Source: Silvimonas soli (lineage in GTDB: Bacteria > Pseudomonadota > Gammaproteobacteria > Burkholderiales > Chitinibacteraceae). Taken from it: a stretch of DNA of 64,000 nt. The position numbers and the translations under genes were made by a program. The notes below the pieces were generated by a model. That model worked only from the letters and a program-made list of their open reading frames with translations, was not told the DNA's origin and searched no databases. Location: contig NZ_CP106736.1 of NCBI RefSeq assembly GCF_030035605.1, forward strand, positions 496,001-560,000, in the 5' to 3' direction. Of the stretch, positions 17,419 through 26,044 are shown one piece after another; within the stretch, counting starts at the first letter, position 1, and each line of letters opens with the position of its first letter.

Positions 17419-18054
17419 TTACGACTTGTGCACAGTACCGAAAATCTTGTCACCGGCATCGCCCAACCCGGGGATGATATATCCGTGCTCGTTCAGGTGG
17501 CTATCGAGCGCTGCAGCATAAATCTGCACGTCTGGATGAGATTCGTTCACCAGCTTGACACCTTCCGGCGCGGCGACCATCACAATCGCCTTGATCTCTT
17601 TACAGCCTTTGCGCTTGAGCATCTCAATGGTTGCCACCAGCGAGCCACCTGTCGCCAGCATCGGGTCAATGATCAGTGCCAGACGATCATGCAAGTCGCC
17701 AACGAACTTCTCGAAATACGGTTCGGGCTGTAGCGTTTCTTCATTACGCGCCAGACCAACCACGCTGATCTTGGCCGACGGCACCAGATCCAGCACGCCA
17801 TTGAGCATGCCGATACCCGCACGCAGAATCGGCACCACGGTCAGCTTCTTGCCCTTGATCTGTTGCACGGCAATCGGGCCACACCAACCCTGAATGGTTT
17901 TAGGCTCCAGTTGCAGATCGCGCGTGGCTTCGTACGCCAGCAAACGCGCCAGTTCTTCAGTTAGCAGCCGGAATTTATTGGTACTGGTGTCCTCCGCACG
18001 CAGAAGGGCAAGTTTGTGTTGCACCAACGGGTGGTCAACGACGGTGAGTTGCAT
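17419..18054 (-). CDS. upp: Uracil phosphoribosyltransferase
   Basis: A 211-residue cytosolic enzyme, the usual length, that makes UMP from uracil and PRPP. The PRPP-binding loop is IIDPMLATGGSLVATIE (about 127-143), and the uracil-binding tail GYIIPGLGDAGDKIFGT lies at the C-terminus. The N-terminus MQLTVVDHPLVQHKLALLR is typical. Together with uraA it forms the uracil uptake and salvage unit. Confidence 0.95.
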   Translation of the reverse strand: MQLTVVDHPLVQHKLALLRAEDTSTNKFRLLTEELARLLAYEATRDLQLEPKTIQGWCGPIAVQQIKGKKLTVVPILRAGIGMLNGVLDLVPSAKISVVGLARNEETLQPEPYFEKFVGDLHDRLALIIDPMLATGGSLVATIEMLKRKGCKEIKAIVMVAAPEGVKLVNESHPDVQIYAAALDSHLNEHGYIIPGLGDAGDKIFGTVHKS

Positions 18055-18283
18055 GGCGTGCTCCGGACTGATTGTCTACATGATGATGCGCGCATTTTAC
18101 CGGCTGTGCCGATCGTTGCCATCAGTAGAAATAGCATAGGCCATGGCATGAGTACGTGCAGTGGCCAGATCGCAGCTCAACCTTCTCGCAACAGTTATTC
18201 AAACCGGTTTGAAAGGCGTTTAAAGCTTATCTAGACTGGCGTTTTGCCACCGCTTCTTTTCACTAAACGTCCAGAGACTCGTC

Positions 18284-19051
18284 ATGAATACCAAACAGGC
18301 ACTGCTTACCCGGCTGGATGAAATCGGCCATTCACTGGCACACAGCGGCCAGGCACTGGCACTGTTTGGACTGGGTTCCGTTGGCGTGGAGGTAGCGCGC
18401 GTCGACGAATGGTCCGATCTGGATTTTTTTGCCATTGCCGCACCCGGTTTCAAGCAACGGTTTATCGATAACCTGGATTGGCTTGGCAATATCCGGCCGC
18501 TGGCATGGCATTTTCGCAATACGATAGACGGGCACAAGGTCTTGTTTGAAGACGGCATTTTTTGTGAATTTGCCGTTTTCGAAATAGACGAACTACCCAA
18601 TATCGCCTACGCGCCGGGCCGCATGATCTGGAAAAAACCGGATGTGCCCGACAGTATTTGCCTGCCCTCTTTCACCCCAAAGCGGGAAAACCGCAACACC
18701 GACTGGCTGGTCGATGAAACCTTGGGCAATTTGTATGTGGGCATGGCGCGTTACAAGCGCGGCGAAAAGCTCTCTGGCTTTCGCTTTGTGCAGGTTGATG
18801 CGGTCAATCGCGTAATGGAACTGGCGGCTCATCTTGAAACGGCCCAAGCCAGCGTGTTTACTGACATCTACGCGAACGAACGGCGCTTTGAACAGCGCTT
18901 TACCCAAACCGCCACGGCCCTGCCCGATTTGATGCAAGGCTATGCGCGCACACCACGCTCGGCGCTCGCCATCCTGGCCTGGCTGCAGGCGCATTTTGCC
19001 GTGAACACACGCATGGCCAGCGAAATCTGCAGTCTGTGCGGTACGGACTGA
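18284..19051 (+). CDS. Nucleotidyltransferase-fold protein of unknown substrate
   Basis: A 255-residue protein with a minimal Pol-beta-type nucleotidyltransferase motif near the N-terminus: GLGSVG at 29-34 followed by WSDLDFF, giving the paired Asp residues 45 and 47. The remainder (helices with DAVNRVMELAAHLE and a Cys pair near the C-terminus, SEICSLCG) is not familiar. Similar folds include aminoglycoside adenylyltransferases and regulators, but the sequence does not allow a resistance call. It stands alone between upp and dnaE2, transcribed on the plus strand. Confidence 0.6.
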   Translation: MNTKQALLTRLDEIGHSLAHSGQALALFGLGSVGVEVARVDEWSDLDFFAIAAPGFKQRFIDNLDWLGNIRPLAWHFRNTIDGHKVLFEDGIFCEFAVFEIDELPNIAYAPGRMIWKKPDVPDSICLPSFTPKRENRNTDWLVDETLGNLYVGMARYKRGEKLSGFRFVQVDAVNRVMELAAHLETAQASVFTDIYANERRFEQRFTQTATALPDLMQGYARTPRSALAILAWLQAHFAVNTRMASEICSLCGTD

Positions 19052-19112
19052 CTGATCCAACTGATCCGCCGCAACGGTCTTTCGGGTGTCTTGCGATCAT
19101 TAGACATGAATA

Positions 19113-22100
19113 TCAATGAAAATCTCGGCTGCGCGTTAATAACTCACCGAGCAATTCGGTTCGATCTTCAAGTTTGTGGGCGACCAGATGCAACACACCC
19201 TCAACGTGCTGTACCTGCCCATATACCACCATCAAGCGCGACCCCAACAGTGGCTTACGATAGAGGGAAGCCACCTTTTCCCAAACCACCACATTGGTGT
19301 TGCCGGTTTCATCTTCCAGCGTCACGAACACCACACCGTTTGCGGTACCTGGCCGCTGCCGCCCAACCACAATGCCGCACACTTTGACGCGCAACCCATG
19401 AGGCACGCGCTTCAATTCAGCCGCGTTAAGCAGTTTGTCGCGGCGTAAACGTTCGCGCAGCAAAGACAGTGGGTGCGCTCGCAATGACAAACGCAGACGA
19501 CGGTAGTCCGCAGCAATATCCTGCCCCAGGCTGGCCGGGTCTAGCTCCGGCAGAATGCCGTCACTCTCCGACCAGGCCAGATCGTGCGTGGTATCAATGG
19601 CGCTGGCGTGCCACCACACCTGGCGACGATGCCCCGCCAAGGTTTCAAACGCCCCGCCCTCGGTGAGCGCGGTCATATCCCGCGTATCCAGCTCCAGCAG
19701 TTTTTGCACTTGTGCCACCGATTCAAACCCGCCCGGCGGACGCAGAGCCGCTAATTGCGCTACCGCCAACTCGCTCAAACCTTTGATCTGCCGCATCCCC
19801 AGCCGCACAGCGGCTTGCGGACGTTCGATGTCTTCCAGCGTGCAGTCCCAATCGCTGTGTTGCACATCCACCGGGCGAACCTCAATGCCGTGGCGCTGCG
19901 CGTCCTGGATCAGTTGCGAGGCACTGTAAAAACCCATCGGCAGCGAGTTGAGCATGCTGCACAAAAACACCGCCGGTTCATAGAACTTGAGCCAAGCCGA
20001 GGCATAGACCAGCAAGGCAAAACTGGCGGCGTGGGATTCGGGGAAGCCGTATTCGGAGAAGCCTTTGATCTGGTTGTAGAGACGGTCAGCAAATTCGGCA
20101 GTTTGCCCGTACTTAATCAAGCCCTCTTTTAACTTCTGTTCGTATAACTTTAGTTTCCCAGTACGTTTCCACGCCGCCATCGCCCTTCGTAATTCATCAG
20201 CCTCCCCCGCAGAAAACCCAGCTGCAACCTGCGCCAGTTGCATGACTTGTTCCTGAAAAATCGGCACACCAAATGTTCGCCCCAACACCTTGTCAACTTC
20301 CGGGCTCATCTTCTCAATCGGTTCCAGTTTTTGGCGGCGGCGCAAATAGGGATGCACCATGCCACCTTGAATCGGCCCTGGTCTCACAATCGCGACTTCA
20401 ATCACCAAATCATAAAATTTCTCGGGTTTGAGCCTGGGTAGCATCGACATCTGCGCCCTGGATTCAATCTGAAACACGCCAATGGTGTCGGCCCGACTCA
20501 TCATTTGGTAAACCTTGGAGTCTTCCGCCGGGATGGTGGCTAGCCTCCAGTTACTGCCACGAATGGCATTAACCAGATTGAGCGAACGGCGCAATGCCGA
20601 AAGCATGCCGAGTGCAAGTACATCTACTTTCAGCAACCCCATTGCATCCAGATCGTCTTTATCCCACTGCACTATGGTTCGATCTGGCATGGCCGCATTT
20701 TCAATTGGCACCATGCGGCTGATTGGCCCACGCGAGATGAGAAACCCGCCCACATGCTGTGATAAATGACGCGGGAACCCAAGTAAATCATCGGTCAACG
20801 CCAGCAATAACTTCACCGGTCGGCTTTCCGGGTCAAGACCAGCTTCCACCAGCCGTAGTGGCAACTCCTCTCGCTGATCCCACCAGGACAGATTTCGCGA
20901 CAGGCGATCCAGTTGATCTGTTGCCAAGCCCAGCGCGCGCCCTAAATCGCGCAAAGTGGACTTCGGGCGATAAGTAATAACCGTAGCCGTCAGAGCGGCC
21001 CGCTCACGAGTATATTTTTTATAGAGATACTGCATCACCTGTTCGCGTCGATCATGTTCAAAATCGACATCGATATCAGGCGGCTCGTTACGCTCTTCCG
21101 AGATAAAACGTTCGAACAAACAATTGGCACGTGCCGGATCTACTTCAGTAATACCAAGGGCAAAGCAGACTGCCGAGTTTGCTGCCGATCCGCGGCCCTG
21201 GCAGAGAATGTCCTGGCTGCGGGCGTATCTGACGATGTCATGCACTGTGAGAAAATACGGCTCATATTGCTTGCGGCCAATTAGCGCCAACTCACGGTCA
21301 ACCTGTTCAGACACAGCATCAGGCACGCCCTGCGGGTAACGCTCGACCAGTCCTTCCCACGTCAACGCCTTCAGGTATCCCGCCGGCGTCATACCGTCCG
21401 GCACCAGTTCATCCGGATATTCATAACGCAAGTCACCCAGATCAAACGTACAGCGTTGAGCGATCTGCAGTGTCTCGGCAAGCATGTCTGCCGGATAAAC
21501 CATGGACAAGCGCAGGCGACTGCGTAAATGGCGTTCACCGTTGGGAAACAACGCGTGACCGCACTCGGCGACCGGTTTATGCACCCGTAAAGCAGTCATT
21601 ACATCCTGCAACGCCCGACGAGAACGCACGTGCATGTGCACGTCACCTGCGGCAACACAAGGCAAGCCCGCGTATTCAGATAACCAGCGCAACTGCGCCA
21701 GGCGAGCTTTATCATCTGGCCCTTGCAGCAACTCAACGGCGATCCAGACACGATCTTCAAACAGAGACCGGAACCAGTCCGCATCATTGGTATCTGGCTG
21801 CGCAGACGGCACCCATAAAGCGAGCAGACGATGTGCAAAGGCAGCCACATCCTCACGTGTCAGTCGGTACTCCCCTTTCCCAGCGGCCCTTCGGCCCACC
21901 GTAATCAGTTCAGATAGATCGCCATAAGCCTGCCTGTCCGGCGCAATCAAGACCAATTTCAATCCATCATCCAGCGTAAATTCAGAGCCAATCAGCAGTT
22001 GCAAGGGAATGCCTTTGTGGGCATTCACCTCTTGCCACGCCCGCACAACACCGGCGAGGGAGCACTCATCGGTAATTGCCAGTGCTCGATATCCCAATAC

Positions 22101-22253
22101 TCGTGCACGCTCAACCAGTTCACGTGGATGTGAAGCTCCCCGCTGGAACGAGAAATTGGAAAGACAATGCAGTTCTGCATAGTCTGGCAACGCGGCCATC
22201 ACACCACCGGAGTCGGCGGATTTATCCAAAGAATCCATGTAACCACCATTCAT
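19113..22253 (-). CDS. dnaE2: Error-prone DNA polymerase DnaE2 (ImuC)
   Basis: A C-family DNA polymerase of about 1046 residues, the DnaE2 size. The N-terminal PHP domain begins PDYAELHCLSNFSFQRGASH. Polymerase motifs include CQGRGSAANSAVCFALGIT and PPDIDVDFEHDRREQVMQY, which carries catalytic Asp residues. A C-terminal OB fold follows (VCGIVVGRQRPGTANGVVFV). DnaE2 works with ImuA and ImuB in DNA-damage-induced mutagenesis. The start overlaps the imuB stop. I use the ATG at 22253, with AGGA 11 bases upstream; the ATG at 22238 is an alternative. The longest frame runs inside imuB and is not credible. Confidence 0.93.
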   Translation of the reverse strand: MNGGYMDSLDKSADSGGVMAALPDYAELHCLSNFSFQRGASHPRELVERARVLGYRALAITDECSLAGVVRAWQEVNAHKGIPLQLLIGSEFTLDDGLKLVLIAPDRQAYGDLSELITVGRRAAGKGEYRLTREDVAAFAHRLLALWVPSAQPDTNDADWFRSLFEDRVWIAVELLQGPDDKARLAQLRWLSEYAGLPCVAAGDVHMHVRSRRALQDVMTALRVHKPVAECGHALFPNGERHLRSRLRLSMVYPADMLAETLQIAQRCTFDLGDLRYEYPDELVPDGMTPAGYLKALTWEGLVERYPQGVPDAVSEQVDRELALIGRKQYEPYFLTVHDIVRYARSQDILCQGRGSAANSAVCFALGITEVDPARANCLFERFISEERNEPPDIDVDFEHDRREQVMQYLYKKYTRERAALTATVITYRPKSTLRDLGRALGLATDQLDRLSRNLSWWDQREELPLRLVEAGLDPESRPVKLLLALTDDLLGFPRHLSQHVGGFLISRGPISRMVPIENAAMPDRTIVQWDKDDLDAMGLLKVDVLALGMLSALRRSLNLVNAIRGSNWRLATIPAEDSKVYQMMSRADTIGVFQIESRAQMSMLPRLKPEKFYDLVIEVAIVRPGPIQGGMVHPYLRRRQKLEPIEKMSPEVDKVLGRTFGVPIFQEQVMQLAQVAAGFSAGEADELRRAMAAWKRTGKLKLYEQKLKEGLIKYGQTAEFADRLYNQIKGFSEYGFPESHAASFALLVYASAWLKFYEPAVFLCSMLNSLPMGFYSASQLIQDAQRHGIEVRPVDVQHSDWDCTLEDIERPQAAVRLGMRQIKGLSELAVAQLAALRPPGGFESVAQVQKLLELDTRDMTALTEGGAFETLAGHRRQVWWHASAIDTTHDLAWSESDGILPELDPASLGQDIAADYRRLRLSLRAHPLSLLRERLRRDKLLNAAELKRVPHGLRVKVCGIVVGRQRPGTANGVVFVTLEDETGNTNVVVWEKVASLYRKPLLGSRLMVVYGQVQHVEGVLHLVAHKLEDRTELLGELLTRSRDFH

Positions 22254-23670
22254 GCGTTGAGCGGTCCTGCCAGACCCAGTAGCGCCGCCCGGACGGGCCA
22301 ATGGCGACGTAATAATCGCGTGCCATGGCATGCTCATCCCACCAACCCGATTCGATGCGCTCGGCGCGGCCGGTACAACTGAGCGGTTCGCCATACCATG
22401 GGCGCTCGTTACGCAGGCTCAAGCGCTGTGGCTCCGCCAGCAGCCAACCCGGACGCTCACCGACTGGTAAGGCTGCACTGGGTTCGCCAGGCCGGGCCGG
22501 GCGCCATGCCAGTTCGGGGCGATGCTCATCCACAGTCGCCACGGCTTGCACGGCTGCTTCCCCCAGCCGGGCCGACAAGCGCGCCAGTAATAACTGGAAA
22601 TTGGCATCGCCAGCCTCATGTCCAAACAAGCCCAATGGCATGCCATCCAGTTCATGCAACTGTTCGGCAATCAGCGTGACGGTAAATGCAGGCGCCGCCA
22701 GTTCGTAACGTTCCAGCCGCTCTTTCAGCACCGACATGAATTCCACCGCCCGCCGCCCTGGCACGCCAAAGCGCACTGTCAGCATGCTGGCCGGAATATC
22801 TTCATGCTTGAGCCGCAGGGTGACTTCCTGCACGCCCAGCCCGCGTCCACTGAGAAACAATGCCAGTTCATCAAACAGCCACTGGCCGACCATGGAAAAA
22901 CCGTCCAGCGTTTCCACGGGATAATCCAGATCGATCGAGCGCTCGAAGCGATCTGGTGGCACAAATGGATCACGCGGGTCTGCCGCCGCGCCTAACGCAC
23001 GATCCAGTAGCAACGGGAGTTCTTTGCCAAAACGTCGCCCCAACCCGGCGCGGGGTAAATCGATCAGACCACGTAGTTCACGCAAGCCCAGTTGTCCGAG
23101 GCCTTCCTGTGTTTTTTCCGGCACCGGCAGTACGGCCAACGGCAATTCGGCTACTGCCCAACCAATATCTTCAACCTTGAGTACCGCTTTGCTCCGCCCG
23201 CACATGGCCCGCCAGGTTGCCGCCAGTGGCGTGGGGGCAACGCCAATGCTGATGCTCAGGCCAAATTCAGCCAGCCCCGTGCAGACCAGTTCACGCAAGC
23301 GCGGCAAACCGCCGAAATAAAGCAAACAACCGCCAATTTCCAGCAGCAAGGTATGCCCATCCCCGATCACTACCGTAGGCGTGAATTGCAATGCCCAAGC
23401 CGCCAGTGTCGCCAGCTTTTGCGTTTCTGCCTCGGGGCGGCGGACATAAATATCCAGCTCATTGGCCAAGGCAAAAGCGGCAGACAGCTTCATGCCTGGC
23501 TTGATGCCTAGCGAAGCGGCCAGGGTATCTGTCAGCATCACCTGCTCGCCGCTGCCGTGCGCTACCACAACCAGTCGTGGCCGCACGCTATCCTCAGCTG
23601 GCGAGCCGTGGTGTCGTGGCGGAAAGACTTCCAGCGGCAGTTGCGGCAGATGAATAGCCAGCCAGAGCAT
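22222..23670 (-). CDS. imuB: ImuB, inactive Y-family polymerase homologue
   Basis: A 482-residue Y-family-like protein. Where active Y polymerases have D-x-D-x-F-F-A at the start, this has LAIHLPQLPLEVF, so the catalytic Asp is missing, as known for ImuB. The rest follows the family: palm/fingers (SIGVAPTPLAATWRAMCG), a helix-hairpin-helix-like stretch (LGQLGLRELRGLIDLPRAGL), the little finger, and a C-terminal tail with SGWWDEHAMARDYYVA. ImuB is thought to link DnaE2 to the beta clamp and to ImuA/RecA. AGGAGG precedes the ATG. It overlaps imuA by 77 bases and dnaE2 by about 30. Confidence 0.92.
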   Translation of the reverse strand: MLWLAIHLPQLPLEVFPPRHHGSPAEDSVRPRLVVVAHGSGEQVMLTDTLAASLGIKPGMKLSAAFALANELDIYVRRPEAETQKLATLAAWALQFTPTVVIGDGHTLLLEIGGCLLYFGGLPRLRELVCTGLAEFGLSISIGVAPTPLAATWRAMCGRSKAVLKVEDIGWAVAELPLAVLPVPEKTQEGLGQLGLRELRGLIDLPRAGLGRRFGKELPLLLDRALGAAADPRDPFVPPDRFERSIDLDYPVETLDGFSMVGQWLFDELALFLSGRGLGVQEVTLRLKHEDIPASMLTVRFGVPGRRAVEFMSVLKERLERYELAAPAFTVTLIAEQLHELDGMPLGLFGHEAGDANFQLLLARLSARLGEAAVQAVATVDEHRPELAWRPARPGEPSAALPVGERPGWLLAEPQRLSLRNERPWYGEPLSCTGRAERIESGWWDEHAMARDYYVAIGPSGRRYWVWQDRSTHEWWLHGFFG

Positions 23671-24298
23671 GCCGGACCTCCTGACGAGATAAAAAGACCG
23701 GCGTTGTCAGGGGCAAGCCGCGCCGTTTCAGAATATTGATCTGCCAGCCTTGTTGGGAGCTGGAAATGGAGAGGCGTAACGGCAAGGGCGAAGACATGAT
23801 CCGCGACCGCCCCGGGCGCAGTAAAAAGCCATAGCCGTTGCCCGCTTTGGCCGCCAGTTGCAAACGGCGGCTGGCCCGGTCATCAATAAAACCCTGAACC
23901 CACCCCAATACCGCACCGCAGGCCGGCTCACGCAGGGCTTGTTCCATGGCCCAGAGCGACTCGGCCACCGAGCCCGGCTTGAGCCAGAGCGTTCGTGCCA
24001 AATCGATGCCCGCTTGCTGCCATGCCGGGGCGTAGGGAACATAGGGCGGCGAGACCAGCACAATTTCACGGCTACGCCCGATCTGGCGCAACGAAGGCCA
24101 CAGAATGGCCAGTTCGCCCACACCTGCCCCATCGGCCAGCAATAACTCAGTCGTGCTGCCTGTCGCCCAGCCGCCATCAGGTAATTCAGCATCCAGCGCG
24201 GCAAGGGCCGTCGGCAAACTCTGTTGCGCCGACGCCATGCGCCCATCACCAAGCCAGATGGCTGGATGCTGCAAAACCTGGTCCAGAACGCCAGACAT
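23594..24298 (-). CDS. imuA: ImuA, translesion synthesis accessory protein
   Basis: A 234-residue RecA/SulA-related protein, first gene of the imuA-imuB-dnaE2 cassette. It contains the typical opening (MSGVLDQVLQHPAIWLGDG) followed by TGSTTELLLADGAGVGELAI in place of a Walker loop, then VLVSPPYVPYAPAWQQAGI and GWVQGFIDDRASRRLQLAA. I use the ATG at 24298 (GAGAGAG upstream), since the longer frame would run through the promoter. A GAAC-N4-GTTC box lies between its -35 and -10, so damage-induced control is very likely. Its last 25 codons overlap the start of imuB in another frame. Confidence 0.9.
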   Translation of the reverse strand: MSGVLDQVLQHPAIWLGDGRMASAQQSLPTALAALDAELPDGGWATGSTTELLLADGAGVGELAILWPSLRQIGRSREIVLVSPPYVPYAPAWQQAGIDLARTLWLKPGSVAESLWAMEQALREPACGAVLGWVQGFIDDRASRRLQLAAKAGNGYGFLLRPGRSRIMSSPLPLRLSISSSQQGWQINILKRRGLPLTTPVFLSRQEVRHALAGYSSAATAAGSLSATTPRLAS

Positions 24299-24332
24299 GA
24301 TCACTCTCTCTTCGTGCAGATATTTGCGTTCG

Positions 24333-24361
24333 ATCATATAGAACGTTCGTTCTATTATCAA
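24333..24361 (-). promoter_or_regulatory. imuA promoter with a LexA-type box (GAAC-N4-GTTC)
   Basis: On the minus strand, TTGATA (24356-24361) and TATGAT (24333-24338) are 17 bases apart. The spacer is almost filled by the inverted repeat ATAGAAC-N4-GTTCTAT (24338-24355), containing GAAC-N4-GTTC. The first gene is imuA of the SOS mutagenesis cassette, so this is a strong candidate damage-regulated promoter. Confidence 0.75.
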
Positions 24362-24425
24362 ATCTGACAGACAAACGTTAGAGTGATTTCGTCACTCGCC
24401 CGCCAGCCCAAAGGAGTCTACCGCC

Positions 24426-24818
24426 ATGCAACATGACGAAGCCCAGCGCATCATCACAGCTTTTGCCCAACAGCCGGTTTTGCCCGCCCGCATGGGCGCA
24501 GGAATGCAGGTGTCTTTCGACGAGGAAACGCTCAAGCAGGCTTTGTTACTGGCCGCCGAAGCCCTGCCTATTGCCGGGAAATTGACCGCTCGGGCGGCAG
24601 CGCTGCCCGCCAATGCCGGCAAGGCATGGACCGAAGCAGAAGATCAGCAGCTACTGGCTGCTTTTGACGAGGGAGTGTCGGTGCAAAAACTGGCCACTCG
24701 CCATGGCCGTACTCGTGGCGGCATCACCGCCCATTTGATCCGTAAAGGCAAACTCCTCCCCGATGCCCTGGCTCCAGTACCGGTAAAGCTTCCGGAACAA
24801 TTGGGCCAACACGGCTGA
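24426..24818 (+). CDS. Hypothetical protein with Myb/HTH-like C-terminal motif
   Basis: A 130-residue protein. The C-terminal half (about 66-112) reads AWTEAEDQQLLAAFDEGVSV, then KLATRHGRTRGGITAHLIRKG, a Trp/acidic three-helix pattern seen in bacterial Myb-like or sigma-like DNA-binding tails. The N-terminal half is unknown. AAGGAG lies nine bases before the ATG. It is divergent from imuA, with about 65 bases between the imuA promoter and its start, so it could share damage control, but I see no separate LexA-type box for it. Confidence 0.6.
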   Translation: MQHDEAQRIITAFAQQPVLPARMGAGMQVSFDEETLKQALLLAAEALPIAGKLTARAAALPANAGKAWTEAEDQQLLAAFDEGVSVQKLATRHGRTRGGITAHLIRKGKLLPDALAPVPVKLPEQLGQHG

Positions 24819-24961
24819 ATGGTTGCCAACAGCCGATCCAAGGCGCTTGCAACAATCACACAACCGGTAACCCGGCTGGCAAGTTCACGGGCAGCCAAGA
24901 CGAGGTTTTGCTAGAATCCGCACCTTTAGCGCATATACGCCTTTACGGACTACATAACACC

Positions 24962-26032
24962 ATGAGCCTGCGACGAATCGCTCTCACACTGATTTCTTGT
25001 CTGATTGCCAGCCACGCCTTTGCCGGAGATTTCGAAGATATCCAGCAATTACTTAAAGCCCGGCAATACAAAACAGTCGTCGAGCGTGCCGACAGCTATC
25101 TGGTAAAAAACCCGAAAGACGCCCAGATCCGCTTCTTGCGCGGGATTGCGCTGACCGAACTGGGCCGTACCGATGAGGCGATCAAGGCCTTCACATCGTT
25201 GACTGAAGACTACCCGCAACTGCCGGAGCCCTATAACAATCTGGCCGTGTTGTACGCTCAGCAAAACCAGCTGGATAAATCGCGCACTGCCCTGATGATG
25301 GCGATCCAGACCAACCCTTCCTATGCCATTGCACATGAAAACCTGGGTGATCTGTACGCACGCATGGCATCCCAGGCCTATGACAAAGCCCTGCAACTGG
25401 AAGGCTCCAACCAGAATGTGCAGACCAAGCTGACGCTGGTTCGTGAATTATTCAGCAGCAACCCGGCCATTGCACCGCGCCCGGCAACATCAGGCACCAA
25501 GGTTGCGGCCAACACCCCAGCGAAGCCAACACCCACGGCTGCGCCGACACCGGTAGTAACCGCCAAACCAACCCCATTGCCAACCCAGGCGCCGACGCCT
25601 AAACCTGTCGTCACGGCAACACCGGCCCCAACGCCAGCTCCGACACCGACCCCTACTCCTGCGCCGGTCAAAGCCGCATCGCCACATGATGCGGATCAGG
25701 AACAAATTGTGGCCGCAGTGAATACTTGGGCTGCCGCCTGGTCCAAACAAAACGTAAACGGCTACCTCGCCGCTTATTCGCGCAACTTCAAGACACCTGG
25801 CGGTGCAAAATTTGCCGATTGGGCCAAAGAACGGCGTGATCGCATCACTTCGCCCAAGTCAATTGACGTCGGTGTTTCAAATATCAAAATTGAATTTACC
25901 GATAACGATACAGCTAAGGTAAAATTCCGCCAAAATTACAAGTCGGATCGTCTGTCTGCGCGCTCCACTGGTAAGACTTTGATTATGGAAAAATCCGGCG
26001 GCCGGTGGCTGATCGTTGAAGAGCGTACCTGA
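24962..26032 (+). CDS. Exported TPR protein with Pro/Thr linker and NTF2-like C-terminal domain
   Basis: A 356-residue exported protein with a signal peptide (MSLRRIALTLISCLIASHAFAG). Three to four tetratricopeptide repeats (about 25-150; KNPKDAQIRFLRGIALTELG and PEPYNNLAVLYAQQNQLDKS) come next, then a 55-residue Pro/Thr/Ala-rich linker (about 180-240), and an NTF2/SnoaL-like domain (about 250-356; VNTWAAAWSKQNVNGYLAAY to the end). The adjacent L,D-transpeptidase gene starts 12 bases later and ends in a related domain. A cell-wall role by association is inference. The ATG at 24962 is chosen because the signal peptide starts there. Confidence 0.78.
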   Translation: MSLRRIALTLISCLIASHAFAGDFEDIQQLLKARQYKTVVERADSYLVKNPKDAQIRFLRGIALTELGRTDEAIKAFTSLTEDYPQLPEPYNNLAVLYAQQNQLDKSRTALMMAIQTNPSYAIAHENLGDLYARMASQAYDKALQLEGSNQNVQTKLTLVRELFSSNPAIAPRPATSGTKVAANTPAKPTPTAAPTPVVTAKPTPLPTQAPTPKPVVTATPAPTPAPTPTPTPAPVKAASPHDADQEQIVAAVNTWAAAWSKQNVNGYLAAYSRNFKTPGGAKFADWAKERRDRITSPKSIDVGVSNIKIEFTDNDTAKVKFRQNYKSDRLSARSTGKTLIMEKSGGRWLIVEERT

Positions 26033-26044
26033 GCGATTTACTGA

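Noticed and set aside
18284..19051. Nucleotidyltransferase considered as an aminoglycoside resistance gene or as the toxin of a MenA/AbiE-like pair
   Set aside because: No antitoxin-like partner adjoins it and no resistance-enzyme-specific motif beyond the minimal GS...SDLD pattern is visible.
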